DNA of 64,000 bases from Methylorubrum suomiense (lineage in GTDB: Bacteria; Pseudomonadota; Alphaproteobacteria; Rhizobiales; Beijerinckiaceae). How positions within the stretch are numbered: the stretch's first letter is position 1; every line of letters starts with the position of its first letter. Shown here in pieces: positions 26,389-34,997 of this stretch. The translations under genes and the position numbers were made by a program. The notes beneath the pieces were generated by a model that was not told where the DNA came from, did no database searches, and was given only the letters and a program-made list of their open reading frames with translations. The stretch lies in NCBI RefSeq assembly GCF_022179765.1, contig NZ_BPRE01000009.1:1-64000 (forward strand), given 5' to 3'.

Positions 26389-26841
26389 TCAGGATGCGCA
26401 GACGGCCAGAGCCTCACGGACCGTACGGGCGAGGTCGCTCCTCTCGTTGCTCTCCGCCATCACGATACAATCCGGAGGCAGCGGGGCACGTTCTTCGCCC
26501 CCATTCATGTCACTCGCCAGCACGATCCCAAGATTGGGACGCATCAAACGCGCTTCGGCAGCGAGCTGAGAGCAGCACAGGGCGCCTTGCAGGTCTGCAT
26601 CAGTCACGAGGACATCGACGGGCAGACCGAGGGCCAAAACGGTCAAGGCGTCGACCGCTGAATCGACCATGATGGCATTGAAGCCCGCGCGACGGACCTG
26701 GGCGCTGACGTCGTCCCGCCAATGCTTGCGGCGGCCGGCAACGAGGACCTGTATGCCGTAGCAACTCCGTTGCGCGTCCCCGGGCTGGCGAGCAGCACGC
26801 CGGAAACTCCCTGACGCAGCAATGTCCTGGTTGCTTCGCAT
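26389..26841 (-). CDS. stand-alone degenerate receiver-like protein
   Basis: A 150-residue protein with a response-regulator-like fold over about residues 29-148: IQVLVAGRRKHW, a helix, FNAIMVDSAVDALTVLALG, then DVLVTDADLQGA, where an Asp sits at the phospho-acceptor place, and GIVLAS. The acidic pair that binds Mg2+ after strand 1 is replaced (VAGRRK), and the conserved Lys after strand 5 is missing (VMAES). So phosphorylation is doubtful and it may be a pseudo-receiver used for protein contact. It has no output domain. It stands alone between the peroxidase and argJ on the minus strand; no kinase is adjacent. Confidence 0.6.
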   Translation of the reverse strand: MRSNQDIAASGSFRRAARQPGDAQRSCYGIQVLVAGRRKHWRDDVSAQVRRAGFNAIMVDSAVDALTVLALGLPVDVLVTDADLQGALCCSQLAAEARLMRPNLGIVLASDMNGGEERAPLPPDCIVMAESNERSDLARTVREALAVCAS

Positions 26842-27072
26842 TAGGATAGATTAACAGACGGACTTCGCCGTTCAAGCGGCTTCCGGGTGCGTTGCAACAT
26901 TTCTGTGGCCAGCGAAGCCGAGGGCGGCGGCGTGTTGACGGGAGCCGCCGACGGCGCAACACAACGCGCCGCCCCGGTGCACCGCGAGCGGATCTTCACG
27001 CGCCTGTCGCGTCCGCATGCGAGGGCGCCGCTTTTCGGGTCCCCGCCGGGGCCAGACCGGAGCCGTCACATC

Positions 27073-28317
27073 ATGTCGTCCACATCCATCTCGCCGCTCG
27101 CGCCCAAGACGGCGCCATCGCTGCCGGAGATCGCGGGTGTGCGGCTCGCCACGGCCCAAGCCGGTATCCGCTACCAGGGGCGAACCGATGTGCTGTTCGT
27201 GGGCCTCGATGCCGGTACGCAGGTCGCGGGCGTATTCACCCGGTCCCGCTGCCCCTCCGCGCCGGTGGATTGGTGCCGTGCCGCGCTTCAAACCGGGGTC
27301 GGCGCCCGGGCGCTCGTGGTGAATTCCGGCAACGCCAACGCTTTCACCGGCCTCAAGGGCCGCGACGCCGTGACATTGACCGCGGAGATCGCCGGGCGCG
27401 CCGCCGGCTGCACGCCGGACGCCGTGATGATCGCCTCGACCGGCGTCATCGGCGAACCCCTCGACGCTACCAAATTCGACGGTGTGCTGGCCGATTGCGT
27501 CGCCCGCGCCGAGCCCGGGGCACAGGCCTGGGAACAGGCCGCCAAGGCCATCATGACCACGGATACCTTCCCGAAGCTCGCCACCCGTAGCGCCGAGATC
27601 GCCGGCAAGACCGTGACGATCAACGGCATCGCCAAGGGCGCCGGCATGATCGCCCCCGACATGGCGACGATGCTGTCCTTCGTCTTCACCGATGCGACCT
27701 TGCCGCAGACGGTGCTGCAAGAGCTTCTGAGCGCGGGCACGAAGACTTCGTTCAACTGCGTGACGGTCGATGGCGACACCTCGACCTCGGATACGCTCCT
27801 GCTCTTCGCCACCGGGGCTGCGGGCAACGCCTCGATCGATCGGGCCGACGACCCGCGCCTCGACGGGTTCCGGGCGGCGCTGGACGATCTCCTGATCGAA
27901 CTCGCCCAATTCGTCGCTCGCGACGGGGAGGGCGCGCGCAAGCTCGTCACCGTCCGGGTCGAGGGTGCCGAGAGCGATGCCTCCGCCCATCGCATCGCCC
28001 TCTCGATCGCGAACTCGCCGCTGGTGAAGACCGCCGTGGCCGGCGAAGACGCCAATTGGGGCCGGGTCGTCATGGCGGTGGGCAAGGCCGGCGAACCCGC
28101 CGACCGTGACCGCCTCGCCATCTGGTTCGGCGACGTGCGCGTGGCGGTGCAGGGCGCCCGCGATCCCGGTTACAGCGAGGAGGCGGCCAGCGCGGTGATG
28201 CGCGAGCCCGAGATCACCGTGCGGGTCGATCTGGGCCTCGGGCAGGGTGCCGCGCGGGTCTGGACTTGCGACCTCACCAAGGCCTACGTCGAGATCAACG
28301 GAGATTACCGCTCGTGA
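27073..28317 (+). CDS. argJ: bifunctional glutamate N-acetyltransferase / ornithine acetyltransferase (ArgJ)
   Basis: A 414-residue enzyme that recycles the acetyl group in arginine synthesis. It is made as one chain and cleaves itself at the Ala-Thr bond in [16 protein letters not shown] to form alpha and beta chains; the Thr is the nucleophile. Other marks: [61 protein letters not shown] and the C-terminal [14 protein letters not shown] 27073 gives the normal start. The stop overlaps the GTG of the next gene (GTGA), so the two are coupled. Confidence 0.97.
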   Translation: MSSTSISPLAPKTAPSLPEIAGVRLATAQAGIRYQGRTDVLFVGLDAGTQVAGVFTRSRCPSAPVDWCRAALQTGVGARALVVNSGNANAFTGLKGRDAVTLTAEIAGRAAGCTPDAVMIASTGVIGEPLDATKFDGVLADCVARAEPGAQAWEQAAKAIMTTDTFPKLATRSAEIAGKTVTINGIAKGAGMIAPDMATMLSFVFTDATLPQTVLQELLSAGTKTSFNCVTVDGDTSTSDTLLLFATGAAGNASIDRADDPRLDGFRAALDDLLIELAQFVARDGEGARKLVTVRVEGAESDASAHRIALSIANSPLVKTAVAGEDANWGRVVMAVGKAGEPADRDRLAIWFGDVRVAVQGARDPGYSEEAASAVMREPEITVRVDLGLGQGAARVWTCDLTKAYVEINGDYRS

Positions 28318-29021
28318 GACCTCTCCTCGCCGCCGTGCTGATGCTGACCCTCGCCTTCGCGGCACTGGCGGATGAAGAGGGCCGTATCCGCGTCGTCGGC
28401 CGGGCGCAGAGCGAGAGCAGTCCCGATTTCGCCTCCGTCGAAGTCGGTGTCGAGGGTCAGGGAGCGACACCGGCGGTGGCTCTGGACGCCGTGAGCCGCG
28501 CCGCCAAGGGCGTGATCGCGGCGGCGAAGGAGATGGGCGTCCCGGACGCCGATATCGGCACGACCGCGCTGACGCTCCAAGCTCGCACCAAGGCGGTGCC
28601 CCAGCCCGACGGCACCGTCCGCGAACAGGCCGACGGCTACAGCGCGGGCAATCTCGTGCGGGTGCGCTTGGCCGATATGGGCAAGTTGGGCGAATGGCTG
28701 CGCCGTGCGCTCGATTCCGGCGCCAATCGGATCGATGCCATCGCCTTCGGCCTGCGCGATCCGGGTGCCGCGGAGGCCGCCGTGCAGAGCGCCGCCATGA
28801 AGGATGCCCGCGCCCAGGCCGAGCGGCTCGCCGAGGCCGCGGGGGTGCGTCTGGGTCCGGCCCTCTCGATCACCGCGCCGCCGCGCGGCGACGCGTCTCA
28901 GCCGGCACCCTACGCGATGGCGAAGGCTGCAGCACCGCGAGGGCGTACGGCGGTACCGATCGAGGCGGGACGCATCGAAACCGTTGCCGAGGTCGAAGCC
29001 GTGTTCGCGATCGCCCGATGA
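28314..29021 (+). CDS. exported SIMPL-domain (DUF541) protein
   Basis: A 235-residue periplasmic protein. It starts at GTG 28314, overlapping the argJ stop by 4 nt, with GGAG upstream inside argJ. Signal peptide at about 1-19 (LAFAALA before DEE). The SIMPL domain is recognised by [26 protein letters not shown], the helix [39 protein letters not shown], and [18 protein letters not shown] with the closing [21 protein letters not shown]. coli relatives (YggE) reduce oxidative stress; the mechanism is unclear. Its stop overlaps the mutT start (ATGA). Confidence 0.9.
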   Translation: MRPLLAAVLMLTLAFAALADEEGRIRVVGRAQSESSPDFASVEVGVEGQGATPAVALDAVSRAAKGVIAAAKEMGVPDADIGTTALTLQARTKAVPQPDGTVREQADGYSAGNLVRVRLADMGKLGEWLRRALDSGANRIDAIAFGLRDPGAAEAAVQSAAMKDARAQAERLAEAAGVRLGPALSITAPPRGDASQPAPYAMAKAAAPRGRTAVPIEAGRIETVAEVEAVFAIAR

Positions 29022-29437
29022 GCGCGCTTTCGATCCGCCTCGTTCTCGTCGTGGCCGCCGCGCTCGTCGATGCCGATGGGCGCGTGCTAATGGCCCAGCG
29101 GCCGGAGGGCAAGACCCTCGCGGGTCTCTGGGAGTTTCCCGGCGGCAAGGTCGAGCTGGGTGAGCGCCCGGAGGACACCTTGATCCGCGAACTCGCGGAG
29201 GAACTCGGCATCACGGTGCGCGAACCGTGCCTCGCGCCGCTGACCTTCGCGAGCCATGCCTATCCGGATTTCCACCTCCTGATGCCGCTCTACATCTGCC
29301 GACGCTGGGAGGGGATTCCTCAGTCGCGCGAGGGCCAGAGCCTGCGCTGGCAGCGCCCCGGCGCGCTTCGCGAGTTGCCGATGCCGCCGGCCGATCTGCC
29401 ACTGATCCCCTTCCTGATCGATCTGCTCGGTCCCTGA
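29018..29437 (+). CDS. mutT: 8-oxo-dGTP diphosphatase (MutT-like Nudix hydrolase)
   Basis: A 139-residue Nudix enzyme that removes oxidised dGTP from the nucleotide pool. The Nudix box is perfect: G-x5-E-x7-REL-x-EE-x-GI, starting GGKVELGE and ending RELAEELGI. The start VLVVAAALVDADGRVLMAQRPEGKTLAGLWEFPGG is typical of MutT. ATG 29018 overlaps the stop of the SIMPL gene by 4 nt. A run of argJ, SIMPL and mutT with 4-nt overlaps means one transcript and linked translation; the last two both relate to oxidative damage. Confidence 0.93.
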   Translation: MSALSIRLVLVVAAALVDADGRVLMAQRPEGKTLAGLWEFPGGKVELGERPEDTLIRELAEELGITVREPCLAPLTFASHAYPDFHLLMPLYICRRWEGIPQSREGQSLRWQRPGALRELPMPPADLPLIPFLIDLLGP

Positions 29438-29463
29438 CCGACTGGCGAAGGATGGATCGGATC

Positions 29464-30993
29464 ATGGCGAGGCGTGCGAAGGCAGCGGCTGACACATCGA
29501 AGCCGGTTGCCGCCAAGCCACAGATTAAGCCACGGAAATCGCGCAGCACCGTGCCTTCGCCGGAGACCCTAGCGGCACTCAGCTCGGAGCGATTGATCGC
29601 CCTGGTGCTCGAAGAAGTCGGCCAGAGCCCGGCCTTCAAGAAACGCGTCACGGCGGCCCTCGCCGCGCTTCAAGGGCCCGATACGGTCGCGGCGATGATC
29701 GACCGGCGCCTCGCGGCCCTGGAGAAGGCTCGCGGGTTCATCGATTGGCAGAAGCGCCGGGCATTCGCCGCCGATCTCGACGCCACGGTCACCACGATGC
29801 TGGCCGATCTGCGCCCGCTCGATGCCGGGATGGCCCTCGACCGGCTGATGCGCTTCCTCGCGACGGCGGACGGGACCCTGGAACGGGTCGATGATTCGAG
29901 CGGGCAGATCCACGGGGTCTACGAGGCCGCCGCCGAAGCCGCCACGGGGATCGCCGCCGCGCTGCCGCCGGAAACGGCGGAAGCGTTCGCGACGCGCGCG
30001 GTCGGACATCTCGACCGCGACGGCTACGGGTTCGTCGGCAGCATGCTCGAAGCGCTCGTGTCGAAGCTCCCGAAAGAGGGGCTCGACACCTTCGACGCGG
30101 CCCTCGCCGCCGCATTGGAGGCCATGCCGAAACCGCCGGGGAAGCTCGGCCGCGCGACCTCCGCGACGGGGGAGGCCGCGTGGGAACGGCGCTATCACCG
30201 GCAGCGGCTCGCCAAGCTTCGGCAGGCCGTGGCCGATGCCCGGGGCGACGTGGATGCCTTCATCGCCCTGGAGACCGCGACTTCACCGGATCGGCCGGAC
30301 GTCCTGGCGGTGGCGGAGCGATTGCTGGCCGCTGGCCGTGCAGACGAGGCGCTCGACTGGGTCCGCCGCAAAGCCGGTCCTGCCGCGCTGACGCGCAGCG
30401 ACGTAATCGGTGGCGTCGCCCCCGACGCATCTGCGCCGGACCGGACGATCCTGGAAGTGCAAATCCTCGATGCTCTCGGGCGTAGGGACGAGGCCCAGCG
30501 ACTGCGCTGGGCGCGGTTCGAACGTTGCCTCGATCCGCAAATGCTGAGGGACTACCTCGCCAAGCTGCCGGATTTTGAGGACGAGGAGGCGCTGGAACGC
30601 GCTTTCGCCCTGGTGGCTGGGCGCAAGGACCCGCATTTCGGGCTCTACTTCCTGATCGGTTGGCCGAATCTCGATCGTGCGGCTCGGCTCGTGATGGATC
30701 GGCGCAAGGAGTGGTCGGGCCGAAACTGGGAAGTCCTCGCCCCTGCCGCCGACGCCTTGGCGCCGGATCATCCGCTCGCCGCCAGTTTGCTCTACCGCCT
30801 GCTCATCGACGATATTCTGGAACGCGCCCGCGCCAACGCCTACGGTCACGCCGCCCGCGATCTTGCGAAGCTGGCCGCCTTGGCCGACGAGATCGAACCG
30901 GGGCGGCTGACACCCGACCACGCGGCCTATGTAGTGGGGCTCCGCAAGGCGCATGGGCGGAAATACGGTTTCTGGGGGCTGCTGGACCGGTAG
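29464..30993 (+). CDS. DUF6880-family protein
   Basis: A 509-residue mostly helical, Ala/Leu/Arg-rich cytoplasmic protein, starting at ATG 29464 (ATG 29452 also possible). It begins with a basic Lys/Arg stretch (ARRAKAAADTSKPVAAK...KPRKSRS), then long helical repeats such as LSSERLIALVLEEVGQSPAFKKRV, DLDATVTTMLADLRPLDAGMALDRLMRFLATAD, and a conserved C-terminus with YGHAARDLAKLAALADEI, DHAAYVVGLRKAHGRKYGFW. I recognise this as the DUF6880 type, possibly a TPR-like helical scaffold. It is about 25 nt past mutT. Function unknown. Confidence 0.8.
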   Translation: MARRAKAAADTSKPVAAKPQIKPRKSRSTVPSPETLAALSSERLIALVLEEVGQSPAFKKRVTAALAALQGPDTVAAMIDRRLAALEKARGFIDWQKRRAFAADLDATVTTMLADLRPLDAGMALDRLMRFLATADGTLERVDDSSGQIHGVYEAAAEAATGIAAALPPETAEAFATRAVGHLDRDGYGFVGSMLEALVSKLPKEGLDTFDAALAAALEAMPKPPGKLGRATSATGEAAWERRYHRQRLAKLRQAVADARGDVDAFIALETATSPDRPDVLAVAERLLAAGRADEALDWVRRKAGPAALTRSDVIGGVAPDASAPDRTILEVQILDALGRRDEAQRLRWARFERCLDPQMLRDYLAKLPDFEDEEALERAFALVAGRKDPHFGLYFLIGWPNLDRAARLVMDRRKEWSGRNWEVLAPAADALAPDHPLAASLLYRLLIDDILERARANAYGHAARDLAKLAALADEIEPGRLTPDHAAYVVGLRKAHGRKYGFWGLLDR

Positions 30994-31013
30994 GTCTGCG
31001 TCGGCAGCCTGCC

Positions 31014-31358
31014 CTATGCCTCGATGGCCTCGACCCGATCCGGATAGAAGGCGAGGTGACGGCGGATACGGGCGACCGCCGGGAAAGGATTCTCGTAGGA
31101 CCAAGCCGCCGCCGATCCCCCGGCGACATCGAAGTAGGAGGCTTCGCCCTTGTAAGGGCAATGCGTGCGTCGCGCATTCGGCTGCAGGGCGTCGGCGGCG
31201 ATGTCTTCCCGGGGAATGTACAGCACCGGGGGATAATCCGCCTCGCGCAAGACGAGCGCGCACGCCGTCTCGGCGACGAGGCGTCCGCCCGCCCGGACCC
31301 GTACCACGCCCTCATGCGGCGTGATGGTGATGGGATGGTGGGGTCCCGGTTCCTTCAT
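31014..31358 (-). CDS. DUF427 protein
   Basis: A 114-residue protein from ATG 31358 with GGGAG 7 nt upstream. DUF427 marks: VRVRAGGRLVAETACALVLREADYPPVLYIPREDI, then HCPYKGEASYFDV and AWSYENPFPAVARIRRHLAFYPDRV. The family forms a small beta fold with conserved Tyr, Cys and Lys near the centre, with no known activity. Its ATG overlaps the stop of the methyltransferase gene upstream (ATGA on the minus strand), so they are translationally coupled. Confidence 0.9.
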   Translation of the reverse strand: MKEPGPHHPITITPHEGVVRVRAGGRLVAETACALVLREADYPPVLYIPREDIAADALQPNARRTHCPYKGEASYFDVAGGSAAAWSYENPFPAVARIRRHLAFYPDRVEAIEA

Positions 31359-32251
31359 GGTGTGTCTCCCGTATCCGGCGCCAGCCGATGCTCGGCGGTG
31401 CCCAGTGCCTCGGCGAGCCGGGTCTGAGCGGTTCCCGGGCGGAGCGGCTTCTGCTGGCTCTCGTGCGGCACCCAACCGGACAACCAGAGGATTTCGAAGG
31501 TGGCCCGAACACGCCCATCGGCATCGGCGAACCGTTCGGCGTAGATCGCGGCAGCCCGCAGCAGGGTGGAACGGCGCAGGGGCGTGCGGCGGCGGTCGGT
31601 CAGTGCGTTGGTCAGCCCCATCGCCCGCAGGTCGCGCATCAGAGCGAACGGGTTGGCGTAGCGCACGCGAATCGTATCGGCATCGACGACCGGCAGGGCG
31701 AAGCCTGCCCGCTGCATCAGCCCGCCCAAATCACGCAGTTCCGCGAAAGGCGCCACCCGAGGGCTTGCGCCGCCTTCGGTCTCGCTCTCCGCCTGAAGAA
31801 AGGATTGGCGTAGCTCCGTCAGCGTCGCGCCGCCGAGGAGGCAACCGAGGAAGAGGCCGTCGGGCTTAAGCGACCGGCGCAGCTGCACCAGCACGCCCGG
31901 CAAGTCGTTGACGTGTTGGAGCGCCAGCGCCGACACCGCGAGGTCGAAACCTGCGCCGGAACCGAAGGGCAAGGTCTCCGCATCCCCGACGCAATCGGCG
32001 CCCGCCTCGCGGACCGGGCTCATCCGCACCAGCCGACCGACCCGTCCCAATTCGCACAGGCGGTCGCGCAGGATCGGAAGAGGAGAGGCGAGATCGAGGG
32101 CGAGGGGGAACGACCGCGCCACCGCCGCGAGCCGATCCTCCACGTCGTCGAGAATGCGCTCCATCAGAAAACCGGCATAGCCGGCCGTCCGAGCGCGAAC
32201 GAGGCGGCGGCGAATGAGGGCGGTGTCGAACAGGGGCGTCGGGTCGTTCAT
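31355..32251 (-). CDS. SAM-dependent methyltransferase, BioC / NDUFAF5-like
   Basis: A 298-residue class I methyltransferase. PLFDTALIRRRLVRARTAGYAGFLMERILDDVEDRL at the N-terminus resembles the mitochondrial complex I assembly factor NDUFAF5 and its alphaproteobacterial relatives, which hydroxylate or modify complex I Arg residues, rather than biotin BioC. SAM-fold elements: ALDLASP, DAETLPFGSGAGFDLAVSALALQHVNDLP, LKPDGLFLGCLLGGATLTELR. ATG 32251 is used; a GTG precedes it by one codon. It is coupled to the DUF427 gene by a 4-nt overlap. No biotin gene is nearby. Confidence 0.85.
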   Translation of the reverse strand: MNDPTPLFDTALIRRRLVRARTAGYAGFLMERILDDVEDRLAAVARSFPLALDLASPLPILRDRLCELGRVGRLVRMSPVREAGADCVGDAETLPFGSGAGFDLAVSALALQHVNDLPGVLVQLRRSLKPDGLFLGCLLGGATLTELRQSFLQAESETEGGASPRVAPFAELRDLGGLMQRAGFALPVVDADTIRVRYANPFALMRDLRAMGLTNALTDRRRTPLRRSTLLRAAAIYAERFADADGRVRATFEILWLSGWVPHESQQKPLRPGTAQTRLAEALGTAEHRLAPDTGDTP

Positions 32252-32403
32252 CACTGGGCAGATGGGGCTGTGGTGGAGTGACGGCCAGACAGGTTCGCAA
32301 AACCGACGCCTCCCGGATTGATCCGCCGGAAGCTGATGCGAGAAAACGAATGGGAACCGAACCGGAACGCAGCCGTTTTCGGGCGTCGATCAAGGAGGTT
32401 CAC

Positions 32404-32634
32404 ATGACACGGATTGTACTCCGCGCCGCGCTGATCCTGGCTGCGGTCGCGCTGGCCGGGACCGCTGAGGCGAAAGGCTGCCTCAAGGGTGCGGCGGTCG
32501 GCGGGCTCGCCGGTCACGCGGTCGGTCACGGCATCGCCGGTGCTGCCGCCGGTTGCGCCATCGGACGCCACGAGGCGAATAAGCAGGACAAAAACAAGGT
32601 GCAGAACGGCGGCGACCAGCCCGCGACCCGCTGA
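32404..32634 (+). CDS. small exported glycine-zipper-like protein
   Basis: A 76-residue protein. The ribosome site AAGGAGG lies 6 nt before ATG 32404 and decides the start; the open frame further upstream is not part of it. Signal peptide at about 1-22 (ALAGTAEA before KGC). The mature part is Gly/Ala-rich with small-residue spacing (LKGAAVGGLAGHAVGHGIAGAAAGCAIG), like glycine-zipper outer-membrane-associated proteins, then a charged tail. Two Cys flank the zipper (KGCLK, AGCAI). Function unknown. Confidence 0.75.
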   Translation: MTRIVLRAALILAAVALAGTAEAKGCLKGAAVGGLAGHAVGHGIAGAAAGCAIGRHEANKQDKNKVQNGGDQPATR

Positions 32635-32651
32635 GACGCGGCCCCGCCATC

Positions 32652-33419
32652 GTGCGAGCGGCGGCGGGCCCCGCCCTCCGGCAGGCCCTTCGCCGCGCCG
32701 TGGCGGCGGGACTGGGTCTCGTCTACCCGCCCACCTGTCCAGGCTGCGGCGCGGCGACCGCCGAACCGCATGCCCTCTGCGCCACCTGCTGGAGCGGGCT
32801 GCATCTGATCGAACGACCGTTCTGCGAGCGCCTGGGCACGCCCTTCGCGCTCGATCTCGGGACCGGGTCGCTGATTTCGCCCAAGGCTATCGCCGACCCG
32901 CCCGTGTTCGAGCGTGCCCGCGCGGTCGCGCTCTACGACGGCACGGCCCGCGATCTCGTGCATCGGCTGAAATACGGCGACCGCCTGGACCTGAGCCATA
33001 CCATGGCGCGGATGATGACCGCCGCCGGGCGCGATCTCCTCACCGATACCGACTTGGTCGTGCCGGTCCCGCTGCACGTCCTGCGCCTCTGGCGCCGCCG
33101 CTTCAATCAGGCGGCCTTGCTGGCCCGAGCCATCGCGCGACAATCCGGGAAACCTTGCGATGTCCGAGCCCTGAACCGCGTGCGTGCGACGCGTCCCCAG
33201 GTCGGGCTGACGCGCCATCAGCGATCCCTCAATCTCCAGGGCGCGTTCCGGGTCTCGGAGGCGGCGCGAATGCGCATTGCCGGACGGCGCATCCTCCTCG
33301 TCGATGACGTGACGACGACCGGAGCGACCGGCAATGCCGCCGCGCGTGCTCTTCTGCGCGCTGGGGCCACGGGGGTCGATCTTCTGACCTTCGCGACGGT
33401 GACGGGCGAACCGCTCTGA
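32652..33419 (+). CDS. ComF-family phosphoribosyltransferase-like protein
   Basis: A 255-residue protein from GTG 32652. N-terminal zinc-ribbon-like Cys set PPTCPGCGAATAEPHALCATCW, then the phosphoribosyltransferase fold with TDTDLVVPVPLHVLRLWRRRFNQAALLARAI and the PRPP motif RRILLVDDVTTTGATGNAAARAL. ComF in Gram-positive cells helps DNA uptake as part of the competence system; in alphaproteobacteria the role of this family is not well set. No com genes are adjacent. It ends at a hairpin shared with the convergent transporter. Confidence 0.9.
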   Translation: MRAAAGPALRQALRRAVAAGLGLVYPPTCPGCGAATAEPHALCATCWSGLHLIERPFCERLGTPFALDLGTGSLISPKAIADPPVFERARAVALYDGTARDLVHRLKYGDRLDLSHTMARMMTAAGRDLLTDTDLVVPVPLHVLRLWRRRFNQAALLARAIARQSGKPCDVRALNRVRATRPQVGLTRHQRSLNLQGAFRVSEAARMRIAGRRILLVDDVTTTGATGNAAARALLRAGATGVDLLTFATVTGEPL

Positions 33420-33427
33420 CACAACGA

Positions 33428-33453
33428 AACGAGGCCCCTGTCGGAGCCTCGTT
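33428..33453. terminator. hairpin between convergent comF-like and transporter genes
   Basis: An 8-bp stem (AACGAGGC/GCCTCGTT) around a 10-nt loop, 9 nt after the ComF-family stop and 21 nt past the end of the transporter gene on the other strand. On the minus strand TCGTTGTG follows. A modest terminator for both. Confidence 0.5.
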
Positions 33454-33473
33454 GCCGTTCGAACGCTGGTTCC

Positions 33474-34733
33474 TCAGACCGTTGCCGGTTCCAGGCGACC
33501 GGAGGCGGTGGCCTGGGCTTCGGTCGGACGGTCGAGAACGCGCCCACGGGGCCCGACCCACTGGCCGACCCACTTGCGCTGCCACAGGAATAGGCAGCCG
33601 AGGACCACCGCTGCAAACACGGCATAGGCGACGAAGCCGGGCGCGAACCCACCGGTATACTGCTTCGAGAGACCCATGACGTTCGGCAGGATCGCCCCTC
33701 CGAGCGCCCCGACCTCGCCGATCATGGAGCCCGCCACCGCCGTGTTGGTGGGCCAGCGCAGCGGCACGAGTTGGAACAGCGCACCGTTGCCGGCCCCCAG
33801 GGCGGCGAAGCAGAGCATGAACAGGATGGTGGTGGCCGCCAGGGACGGCGTCGCCGTCAGCGCCAGGAACGAGCCGATCGCGGCGAGCAGCACGATGGAC
33901 AGCACCATGATGCCACCCATCCGGTCGGCGAAGTAGCCGCCGAGGATGCGGATGCCGGACCCCATCAGCGCGGCCAGCATGGTGAGGCGCCCGGCCTCGA
34001 CCTTGGTGACGGCGAACTGCTCGTAGAAGAAGGTCGGCAGGAAGTTCGACAGGCCAATGAAGCCGCCGAAGGTGATGACGTAGATCAGCGAGAAGGCCCA
34101 GCCGTCCTTGGTGAACAGGCAGGAGACATGCTCCTTGAAGGTCTGGCCGTGGCAATCCGGCGGCTCCTTGGCGAGCAGGATCATCACGACGATCGGAACG
34201 ATCATCACGATCCCGGCAAAACCGTAGACCGCCTGCCAGCCATAAGCTTGGGCGAGCGGCGGAGCGAACAGCACGGCGAGCACGGTGCCCGAATTGCCGG
34301 CGCCCGCGATGCCCATGGCCAACCCCTTATGCTCCGGGGGGAACCAGCCCGAGCCGAGCGAGAGGGCCACGCCGAAGGACGCGCCGGCGATGCCGAGCAG
34401 CACGCCCATGGCCAGCACGTCGTTATACGACGAGACGAAGAAGAAGCCGTAGGCCATCGCCAGGACGATGACGCCCATCTCGGTCAGCGCCGCGTTCTTG
34501 CGCCCGATATACTGGGCCAGCACGCCCAGAGGAAAACGCATGATCGCGCCGGCCAGAATCGGCAACGAGATCATGAAGCCGGTCTGGGCCGGAGTCAGCT
34601 TGTAGGTCTCGGTGATGAACGGGCCCATGGCCCCGTTGAGCACCCAGATCGCGAAACAGAAATCGAAGTAGAGGAACGCGGCAAACAGGGTCGGGGGGTG
34701 GCCCGACTTCATCACGGTCTTGAAGGAAGCCAT
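33474..34733 (-). CDS. nitrate/nitrite transporter of the NNP (NarK) family
   Basis: A 419-residue 12-helix major-facilitator protein; ATG 34733 begins MASFKTVMKSGHPPTLF. Nitrate signature 1 is seen in GMGIAGAGNSGTVLAVLFAPPLA; signature 2 is GALFQLVPLRWPTNTAVAGSMIGEVGALGG. The MFS motif between helices 2 and 3 is GVLAQYIGRK. The family imports nitrate or exports nitrite with proton or antiport coupling. No nitrate or nitrite reductase gene lies nearby in this window, so it is an isolated transporter gene here. The open frame upstream of the ATG is not transporter-like. Confidence 0.9.
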   Translation of the reverse strand: MASFKTVMKSGHPPTLFAAFLYFDFCFAIWVLNGAMGPFITETYKLTPAQTGFMISLPILAGAIMRFPLGVLAQYIGRKNAALTEMGVIVLAMAYGFFFVSSYNDVLAMGVLLGIAGASFGVALSLGSGWFPPEHKGLAMGIAGAGNSGTVLAVLFAPPLAQAYGWQAVYGFAGIVMIVPIVVMILLAKEPPDCHGQTFKEHVSCLFTKDGWAFSLIYVITFGGFIGLSNFLPTFFYEQFAVTKVEAGRLTMLAALMGSGIRILGGYFADRMGGIMVLSIVLLAAIGSFLALTATPSLAATTILFMLCFAALGAGNGALFQLVPLRWPTNTAVAGSMIGEVGALGGAILPNVMGLSKQYTGGFAPGFVAYAVFAAVVLGCLFLWQRKWVGQWVGPRGRVLDRPTEAQATASGRLEPATV

Positions 34734-34997
34734 CGGCGTGCTCGTTGTCTGGCGACCGCACCGGACGTTCAAGTCAAGGGCGACCGCACAAGCGGGAGAG
34801 GTTGCCGGATCAGCGTCGTCCGGACCGCGAGGCGCCGTTGCCCCGCTGCCGCTCGTCGGCGGCCGAAGAACACTATGCAGCCGCCATGCCAAGACGGGGA
34901 TGAAGCGAAGAACCCGATCGTGCCGCCCCGGGCGGAAGGGTATTGCCGCGCGCCCATGCAGCAAATGCCCAGGATACAGGCAAACGCCCAGGCTGCC

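Noticed and set aside
32652..33419. Natural competence locus
   Set aside because: Only the ComF-family protein is present; no comEC, dprA or pilus genes are near.
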